A stretch of DNA of 9,817 nucleotides. It comes from Candidatus Nomurabacteria bacterium (lineage in GTDB: Bacteria > Patescibacteriota > Minisyncoccia > Phycocordibacterales > UBA9973). The position numbers and the translations under genes are program-made. The stretch lies in assembly GCA_023267415.1 (NCBI GenBank), contig JAHFNM010000029.1, forward strand, positions 1 through 9,817, written 5' to 3'. Positions within the stretch are counted from its first letter, which is position 1, and each line of letters opens with the position of its first letter. Of this stretch, positions 5,397-9,817 are shown piece by piece. Below the pieces are notes generated by a model. The model was not told the DNA's origin. It made no database searches and worked only from the letters and a program-made list of their open reading frames with translations.

Positions 5397-5642
5397 ATGA
5401 AATTTAATTTTACAAAAAGAATATTGTGGCTAATCGTAGGTGTATTTCTTGCTGTATTTGGACATAGTATTGTTTCGTATATTTTGAATTCAACTACAAT
5501 ACAAAATTACGAAGCCGCTTATTTTGTTGGACTGTCGCTACAAGTACTCGATATATTTCGTCTTCCGCAATGTTTTGGGGTAATAATAGCCGCTCGTCAA
5601 ATAATTCTTATATCAAGACTGTATAAAACAAATAATGCTTAA
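5397..5642 (+). CDS. Small membrane ORF inserted between the transketolase subunit genes
   Basis: 81 residues starting 3 bases after the N-subunit stop and ending with an 8-base overlap (ATGCTTAA) into the start of the C-subunit gene. No family recognised. One clear transmembrane helix spans residues about 9-30 (ILWLIVGVFLAVFGHSIVSY); a second hydrophobic stretch is at about 42-73. It is much richer in A and T than the transketolase genes on both sides, which suggests acquired or relaxed sequence. No Shine-Dalgarno is visible. The tight spacing argues for co-translation, but it could also be a decaying remnant. Confidence 0.5.
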   Translation: MKFNFTKRILWLIVGVFLAVFGHSIVSYILNSTTIQNYEAAYFVGLSLQVLDIFRLPQCFGVIIAARQIILISRLYKTNNA

Positions 5643-6627
5643 TCCAAAACTAAAACTAAATCCAAAAGTATGGAATGATGATGTCTAACAAATCCCGATT
5701 CGTCAGGGTTTTGGCGAGGGTTTGCTGAAAGCTGCTGAGCTTGATGAAAGCATCGTCGGACTGTGTGCCGACCTCACCGAATCGACCAAAATGAATCTCT
5801 TTGCCGACCGATTCCCGAAGCGTTTCATTCAGGTAGGTGTGGCCGAGCAGAATCTTGCCACTGTCGCCTCCGGTATGGCCGCGATGGGCAAGCTCCCGTT
5901 CATTTCTTCATACTGCATGTTCTCTCCCGGACGCAATTGGGAACAGATTCGCACCACGATCACGTACAACAATGTTCCGGTCATCATCGCGGGTTCGCAT
6001 GCCGGAGTGTCTGTCGGTCCCGACGGAGGCACACACCAGGCACTCGAAGACATCGCGCTTATGCGTGTGCTTCCACGAATGAATGTCATCGTGCCATGTG
6101 ATTCGATCGAGGCAAAGAAAGCCACGCTTGCTGTTGCGAAGCTTCGACAGCCGGCATTCATCCGTTTGGCGCGCGAAAAGAGCCCTGTGATCACGACAGA
6201 AGACACTCCGTTTGAAATAGGTAAAGCACAGATCGTATATGAGACCGACGGTATCGCCCATGTGGGTGTGATCGCCTGCGGAGCGCTCGTGCACAACGCC
6301 ATGAAAGCTGCGCAGAAGCTCGAGAAGGAGGGAATTCGCGTCAAAGTCATGAATCTTGCCACGATCAAGCCGCTTGATGTTGATGCGATTGTAGCACTCG
6401 CTCGCGAAACAAAGGCGATCGTGACAGTAGAAGAGCACCAAGTGGCCGGAGGAATGGGAAGCGCGGTGGCCGAATGTCTTGCGCAGTATCTTCCAACGCC
6501 GATCGAATTTCTCGGCGTACAAGACCAGTACGGACAATCAGGAACTCCACTCGAACTTATCGAACACTATGGAATGGGTGTGAAAGATATCATTTCCGCG
6601 GTAAAAAAAGCTTTAGACAGAAAATAA
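5635..6627 (+). CDS. tkt: Transketolase, C-terminal subunit, interrupted by an in-frame TAA at codon 18
   Basis: From ATG 5635 the frame reads MLNPKLKLNPKVWNDDV, then TAA (5686-5688), then QIPIRQGFGEGLLKAAELD and the rest of a normal transketolase C subunit, about 330 codons in all. Without the N-terminal part, translation could restart at TTG 5722 and give 301 residues. Conserved parts are the pyrimidine-domain VGVAEQNLATVASGM, SHAGVSVGPDGGTHQALEDIALMR and the C-domain EEHQVAGGMGSAVAE. It completes the thiamine-diphosphate site with the N subunit and binds sugar phosphate. Both sides of the stop fit the family, with Glu expected at this codon, so one G-to-T change (GAA to TAA) explains it. 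TAA ends most neighbouring genes, so recoding is unlikely. Sequence error, recent mutation or restart remain open. The ATG overlaps the small membrane ORF. Confidence 0.9.
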
Positions 6628-6652
6628 AAAAGCCGATGAAAATCGGCTTTTT
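6628..6652. terminator. Intrinsic terminator, usable from both strands
   Basis: AAAAGCCGAT-GAAA-ATCGGCTTTT: a 10-11 bp stem with GAAA tetraloop, A-run before and T-run after, starting at the transketolase C stop. It ends the + operon and, read from the other side, the minus-strand unit starting near 6883. Confidence 0.9.
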
Positions 6653-6883
6653 AGGTATTTTTAAAATTGTTATGACTACCTTCCGTAATAGCGGCGGTCA
6701 TTGCAGTTCCATCCCGAGCACTGCTCCTGGGTTACGCTAATCAGTCTCCGGGGAACTAAAGTTAGCCCATTCTTAAAATCAAAACCAGTCTCTTGGGTTG
6801 GTTTTGTGGAAGCATCTTTGCTTCTCGGCACTAATCCAAAAACGATAACATTTTGTGATGTTCGAGTCATAAGAGTTAGATTT
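6653..6883 (-). ncRNA. Candidate structured small RNA, minus strand
   Basis: Bounded by a consensus promoter (start predicted near 6883) and the terminator at 6628-6652. On the RNA, UUAUGACU (from 6872) can pair perfectly with AGUCAUAA (to 6670), closing a ~200 nt domain. Inside are GAAGCA-AAGA-TGCTTC (6809-6824), an 8-bp CAAAACCA/TGGTTTTG stem with an 11-base loop (6780-6806) and GAGC-agt-GCTC (6716-6726). A GCTAA/TTAGC stem is also possible. It does not match tmRNA, SRP RNA or RNase P RNA as I know them. It is an alternative reading to the 64-codon ORF. Confidence 0.4.
6676..6870 (-). CDS. 64-codon ORF of unknown function, or the body of a structured RNA
   Basis: Minus-strand ATG at 6870 to TAG; 64 residues, basic at the end (CNDRRYYGR), with a CSGWNC pair of cysteines and no membrane segment. 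No family recognised and no Shine-Dalgarno. A strong promoter upstream and a terminator downstream show that something is transcribed. The same stretch has several perfect hairpins and an 8-bp inverted repeat that brings its two ends together (see the ncRNA entry). The ORF may therefore be incidental. Confidence 0.3.
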   Translation of the reverse strand: MTRTSQNVIVFGLVPRSKDASTKPTQETGFDFKNGLTLVPRRLISVTQEQCSGWNCNDRRYYGR

Positions 6884-6889
6884 GCCAAA

Positions 6890-6918
6890 ATTATACACCT
6901 GCCAAATATAATTGACAA
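6890..6918 (-). promoter_or_regulatory. Consensus promoter for the short minus-strand unit
   Basis: On the minus strand TTGTCA (6913-6918), a 17-base spacer and a perfect TATAAT (6890-6895). This is among the best sigma-70-type promoters in the window. It lies between the end of the kinase gene and the short unit, so that unit is transcribed independently of the kinase. Confidence 0.75.
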
Positions 6919-6946
6919 GTGTATTATTTCGTCTTGTATATAAAGG

Positions 6947-7936
6947 CTATATTTGAACAGGCTTGTAATTTGCAGGAGCTTTTGCGAGTAGTTCTTCAAT
7001 TTTTGATTGAGGAAGAAGTCCTGCTTGCGCTCCGATTTCCTGAGTGACGGACATGGCGTTGATCGGTGCCCAAAGGAGTGCCTGTTCCAGCGTTTTGCCA
7101 AGAAGAAGGCACGATGTGATTGTTGATGCATATGCATCGCCTGCGCCAGTGCGCTCTACTGGTGTATGAGGATAGATTGGCATAAACCAATATGATCCGT
7201 TCTCCTCGCGTGCATATGCGCCCTTAATGCCATCGGTCATGACGATAGTCTTTGGTCCGAGTGCGTGCAGCATATCCATGAGCTTTTTATGGTCTTCTTC
7301 TTTTGTTGCGAGAATGCGTTGTGCCTCTTCGTAATTGCAAAAGAAGATTTCAGCGGCTGCATAAATATCTTTCAGCTTCTCAGTGCCCATCTTCATTTGA
7401 AATGTGCCTGGCTGAAAGGCGAGCTTGGTTTCAGGATGGGCCTTGAGCCATGCGCCGAATGCATGATGGAAGGCTTCGGTGTTTTCGCCGAGGCTGGTGA
7501 GATAGATCCATTTTGGAGCGACGAGATTTTCGAGAAGCTTGCGCTCGAATGGAGCATGCTTCACCAAGATCGTTCGCTCAGGTCCATACCAGAGAACGTA
7601 GTGATAATTGGTTGGAAGGGTTGGATCGGTTTCGACATAATCGAGACCGATGTTGTTTTTCTTGAGTTCGTCGATGCATCCGCGACCGCGTTCATCGTCG
7701 CCAACTACACCAGAGAGTGCTGATGAGATTCCAAGGCGTGACGCAGATACGGCTGCGTTTGCACCGTTGCCGACTGCAAATAATACTTTATTGAATTCGT
7801 ATGGCACTTTGTCTCCGAATCGGATGCAAAGTTTGCAGTTTTCTTGATCAAGGTCGCAAGTAGCCTCGGCGTCTTTGATTCGAATAAAATCGTCGATCAC
7901 AATGTCGCCGATAGCGAGAAAATCGTAGGTGGTCAT
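6947..7936 (-). CDS. PfkB-family carbohydrate or nucleoside kinase
   Basis: 329 residues, normal for the ribokinase/PfkB fold; a cytosolic ATP-dependent kinase of a sugar, sugar phosphate or nucleoside. Motifs: the N-terminal strand DFLAIGDIVIDDF, PfkB signature 1 around GNGANAAVSASRLG (56-69), VGDDERGRG, TDGIKGAYA (234-242) and the ATP/anion-hole signature RTGAGDAYAS (262-271) with catalytic Asp267. A Cys-containing insert at about 24-40 (ATCDLDQENCKLCIRFGDK) is a lid variant I cannot place, so the substrate is open. ATG 7936 is chosen over an upstream alternative because MTTYDFLAIGD is the usual start and TATAAT lies six bases before it. The nearby pentose-phosphate genes make a pentose or nucleoside substrate plausible, but this is only inference. 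Confidence 0.9.
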   Translation of the reverse strand: MTTYDFLAIGDIVIDDFIRIKDAEATCDLDQENCKLCIRFGDKVPYEFNKVLFAVGNGANAAVSASRLGISSALSGVVGDDERGRGCIDELKKNNIGLDYVETDPTLPTNYHYVLWYGPERTILVKHAPFERKLLENLVAPKWIYLTSLGENTEAFHHAFGAWLKAHPETKLAFQPGTFQMKMGTEKLKDIYAAAEIFFCNYEEAQRILATKEEDHKKLMDMLHALGPKTIVMTDGIKGAYAREENGSYWFMPIYPHTPVERTGAGDAYASTITSCLLLGKTLEQALLWAPINAMSVTQEIGAQAGLLPQSKIEELLAKAPANYKPVQI

Positions 7937-7942
7937 GGAGCT

Positions 7943-7970
7943 ATTATACCTGTACCTGAAACACAATCAA
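7943..7970 (-). promoter_or_regulatory. Promoter of the kinase gene, predicted leaderless
   Basis: On the minus strand TTGATT (7965-7970), 16 bases, then a perfect TATAAT (7943-7948); the ATG at 7936 is six bases after the -10 box. It is back to back with the rightward promoter at 7980-8007. Confidence 0.75.
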
Positions 7971-7979
7971 AATAGGGTA

Positions 7980-8007
7980 TTTACTTTTAATAAAAGAAGC
8001 TTACAAT
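7980..8007 (+). promoter_or_regulatory. Promoter for the candidate ncRNA
   Basis: TTTACT (7980-7985), a 16-base spacer and TACAAT (8002-8007). Transcription would start near 8014, into a stretch with no protein gene before the terminator at 8236. Confidence 0.55.
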
Positions 8008-8013
8008 GGGTGA

Positions 8014-8276
8014 AATTGACTTCTTTTTCGAATAATATTCGTTCAGTCCTCATTTGAAGGATATATGCTGGAGGTTCATCCTGCCCTCTCACCAAGGCGG
8101 AACTATGATTGGAGCCCAGTGATTAAGATAATCACGTATTTTCGCTGAACGAGTGAAAGATAAAGTTTTACTTAATGTGTTTAAAGTAAATCTATTTCCC
8201 TGTATAAGGGATTATCAGTCAGTTTTTTATTTATATAAAATCCGCCTCATGAAAATGATGTGGGTTTTATTTTTTT
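8014..8276 (+). ncRNA. Candidate structured ncRNA gene
   Basis: About 260 bases with no plausible ORF, framed by a promoter and a terminator. Bases 8036-8047 pair with 8144-8155 (core CGTTCAG/CTGAACG, extended by A-U and G-U pairs). The outer bases CTTCTTTTTC (8020-8029) pair with GAAAGATAAAG (8155-8165), giving a rod with a 6-7 base bulge on one side. Inside is a perfect hairpin GTGATTA-aga-TAATCAC (8119-8135) and smaller stems (TCCT/AGGA at 8047-8061, CTGCC/GGCGG at 8081-8100). After the rod come TTTACTT/AAGTAAA and CTG-ATAA/TTAT-CAG followed by TTTTTT (8200-8227), a possible first terminator. I do not recognise a family; 6S RNA is a candidate only by its rod shape. Confidence 0.5.
8236..8276 (+). 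terminator. Strong intrinsic terminator
   Basis: Arms 8236-8250 and 8255-8269 form a 15-position stem with one mismatch and two G-U pairs, GAAA tetraloop, followed by seven T. It ends the ncRNA unit three bases before the next promoter. Confidence 0.85.
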
Positions 8277-8278
8277 AC

Positions 8279-8287
8279 TGATATAAT
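8279..8287 (+). promoter_or_regulatory. Extended -10 promoter for the FAD-oxidase unit
   Basis: TGA-TATAAT, a perfect extended -10 box directly after the terminator. The next ATG (8296) is eight bases downstream; the oxidase ATG is at 8405. No good -35 is seen. Confidence 0.65.
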
Positions 8288-8295
8288 GCAAAGAC

Positions 8296-8400
8296 ATGAA
8301 TCCGCTAAAACTTTCTCTTCAAAATATTATCAATATTAATTTACTTCTATCCCAGAAAGGTCTTTTTGCGAAAAAAGACAAAAAGGGTTGGAAAGTTTAG
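8296..8400 (+). CDS. Possible 34-residue leader ORF
   Basis: ATG 8296 lies eight bases after a perfect -10 box and opens 34 codons (MNPLKLSLQNIININ...KGWKV) ending TAG 8398-8400, four bases before the oxidase ATG. It is Leu/Ile-rich, then Lys-rich; no family recognised. It could be a leader peptide or the device that carries ribosomes to the oxidase start. It may also be chance in an untranslated leader. Confidence 0.3.
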   Translation: MNPLKLSLQNIININLLLSQKGLFAKKDKKGWKV

Positions 8401-8404
8401 GCGG

Positions 8405-9817
8405 ATGAAGGAGAAGATCAAGGCGTTCCTTAGAGGCGATGTAGACGATACGGAAAAAACTCTTGCAATGCACAGTCGCGATGCGAGTCTTTTTGATGTC
8501 CGTCCGGAAATTGTTGCGTATCCGAAAGACGCCGAGGATGTTTCCGCACTCGTTCATTTTGTCGGAAGGGAAAAGCAGGCGAATCCGACGATCTCGATCA
8601 CTGCTCGCAGTGCAGGCACATGCATGGCGGGAGGTTCGCTGAACGATTCGATCAGTCTTGATTGCATGAAGTATTTGAACAAGGCTCCAGAGATCAAAAA
8701 AATCTCTCCGTATCAATACCTGCCGCACTTCTTCGGTGCTAAACCCGTGACTATTTCTGGTGAAGCGCATATCGAGCCAGGAACATATTACCGGGACCTT
8801 GAAGCGCTGACGCTCAAGCAGAATTTGCTTTTGCCGTGCTTCACCGCATCAAAGAGTATCAACGCGCTTGGTGGAATGATTAACAACAACTCCGGCGGCG
8901 AACTCTCGCTCAAATACGGCAAGACGCAGGATTATATAAAAGACGTTGAAGTGGTGCTCTCCGACGGCTCGATCCAAACTTTCGGCGAAATTCCTCGCTC
9001 CGAGGCCGAGCATCGCGCGACCGAACCTTCGTTTGTCGGAGGAATTTACAAATCCATCCTGAGTCTTCTTGATGCGAACAAAGGCTTGATCGAATCAAAG
9101 CGTCCGCATGTATCAAAGAATTCTGCAGGATACAATTTGTGGAATATTGTCCGTAAAGATGAAAAGTCAGGACAGGAAACAGTAGATTTGAGTCAGCTCA
9201 TTGCCGGATCACAGGGGACACTTGGCATTACGACGCGCGCAACGCTTCGCTTGGTGGAAAATGTAGAAGATGAACAGCATTCGGGCCTGCTCGTCCTCTT
9301 TTTGCGTGACCTGAGTATTCTTGGCTCGGTTGTGGATGATGCGCTGACTGTGCAGCCGGAAGCTGTGGAAGCATATGACGACAAGACGATCATGCTCGCC
9401 GTGAAGTTTTGGCGCGGGTTCATCAGAAAACAAGGGTTTTGGGGTGCGCTCAAGCTTGGTATTCGATTCATTCCCGAACTTTGGATGATGGTGGCTGGCA
9501 TGCCGAAGATCGTGCTTTTGGTGGAATGCGCTGGCCCAAGCAAGGATGAGGCGCTGTCGCGCCTCATCCTGCTCGAGAAAAAACTTTCAAAATATCCTGC
9601 GGTTTCGACTCGCATGGTTCCGCATCATGCGGACGGAGAAAAGTATTGGACCATTCGACGCGACAGCTTCGCACTCCTGCGCGAGCATTTTTCAGGCAAG
9701 CGTACTGCGCCATTCGTGGACGATGTGATCGTGCCACCGGAAAAGCTGCCTGAATTTTTGCCGAAGCTGCAGCAGATCTTGGAGAATCATAAACTCACCT
9801 ACAATATTCACGGCCAC
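8405..9817 (+). CDS. FAD-linked oxidase, GlcD / D-lactate dehydrogenase-like, 3'-truncated
   Basis: 471 codons are visible and open to the window edge. It belongs to the vanillyl-alcohol-oxidase/PCMH-type flavoproteins that oxidise 2-hydroxy acids such as D-lactate or glycolate. Residues 21-42 (MHSRDASLFDVRPEIVAYPKD) are the usual opening. FAD-binding loops are ITARSAGTCMAGGSL (65-79), LGGMINNNSGGELSLKYGKT (155-174) and GSQGTLGITTRATLRL (268-283). The FAD-oxidase C-terminal domain follows, with YWTIRRDSFALLRE, FVDDVIVP (437-444) and, at the very edge, GH of the family's GHaGdGN motif. Further FeS or Cys-rich domains, found in some relatives, could follow outside the window. ATG 8405 is chosen as start (GGAAAG nine bases upstream); TTG 8366 is an alternative. 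The acceptor is unknown. Confidence 0.9.
   Translation, partial: MKEKIKAFLRGDVDDTEKTLAMHSRDASLFDVRPEIVAYPKDAEDVSALVHFVGREKQANPTISITARSAGTCMAGGSLNDSISLDCMKYLNKAPEIKKISPYQYLPHFFGAKPVTISGEAHIEPGTYYRDLEALTLKQNLLLPCFTASKSINALGGMINNNSGGELSLKYGKTQDYIKDVEVVLSDGSIQTFGEIPRSEAEHRATEPSFVGGIYKSILSLLDANKGLIESKRPHVSKNSAGYNLWNIVRKDEKSGQETVDLSQLIAGSQGTLGITTRATLRLVENVEDEQHSGLLVLFLRDLSILGSVVDDALTVQPEAVEAYDDKTIMLAVKFWRGFIRKQGFWGALKLGIRFIPELWMMVAGMPKIVLLVECAGPSKDEALSRLILLEKKLSKYPAVSTRMVPHHADGEKYWTIRRDSFALLREHFSGKRTAPFVDDVIVPPEKLPEFLPKLQQILENHKLTYNIHGH

Noticed and set aside
5829..6368. Long minus-strand ORF opposite transketolase C (179 codons)
   Set aside because: It lies wholly antisense to a strongly conserved enzyme, has no promoter and its protein looks like a codon shadow.
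7265..7723. Plus-strand ORF of 152 codons opposite the kinase gene
   Set aside because: Antisense to a well-supported PfkB kinase and without promoter or ribosome-binding site.
8036..8155. Known riboswitch or housekeeping RNA (TPP, FMN, glycine, SRP, tmRNA, RNase P) in the ncRNA region
   Set aside because: The core conserved sequences of these families, as I know them, are absent; only general foldability is seen.
1..9817. Alternative genetic code with TGA as sense codon (as in Gracilibacteria/SR1)
   Set aside because: No recognised gene here ends in TGA, but none contains an in-frame TGA either, which code 25 would produce; standard code suffices.
1..9817. CRISPR array or restriction/defence cluster
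   Set aside because: No regularly spaced direct repeats and no cas, methylase or nuclease genes were seen; the accessory DNA is limited to the recombinase edge and small ORFs.

Overview
The window looks like chromosomal DNA of a Candidate Phyla Radiation (Patescibacteria) bacterium, probably of the Parcubacteria group. This is inferred from three things: the compact layout, the transketolase split into two subunit genes with CPR-like sequence, and a lone non-oxidative pentose phosphate set beside GAPDH. TAA and TAG end every gene I could check. No in-frame TGA is needed anywhere, so the standard code fits.

Layout, left to right. (1) 1-900: the C-terminal part of a large serine recombinase runs off the left edge. 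Its last 31 bases overlap, in antisense, the 3' end of a tRNA-Glu(CUC) gene. This is the signature of a mobile element lying to the left and integrated at the tRNA 3' end. (2) 900-1900: a glutaredoxin-like gene, tRNA-Arg(CCU), a small one-helix membrane protein gene and tRNA-Phe(GAA), with clear terminators. (3) 1905-6652: a carbon-metabolism run on the + strand: GAPDH, a small hypothetical gene, ribose-5-phosphate isomerase B, a REP-like palindrome pair, a divergent ribulose-phosphate 3-epimerase, transketolase N subunit, a small membrane ORF and transketolase C subunit, then a strong terminator. Together these interconvert pentose phosphates with fructose-6-phosphate and glyceraldehyde-3-phosphate, which GAPDH feeds into lower glycolysis. 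(4) 6653-7970, minus strand: a PfkB-family sugar or nucleoside kinase, then a separate short transcription unit with its own promoter that is either a 64-codon ORF or a structured RNA. (5) 7970-8290: no protein gene, but a promoter, a foldable ~200-260 nt region and a terminator, so a candidate ncRNA gene. (6) 8280-end: a FAD-linked oxidase (GlcD-like) that runs off the right edge.

Most noteworthy: at least four genes have a -10 box exactly six bases before the start codon (TANNNT-N6-RTG) and no Shine-Dalgarno, which predicts leaderless mRNAs. The transketolase C gene carries an in-frame TAA at codon 18, between well-conserved N-terminal residues and the rest of the protein. The epimerase lacks two histidines of the family's metal site. 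Two intergenic transcription units look like uncharacterised structured RNAs.
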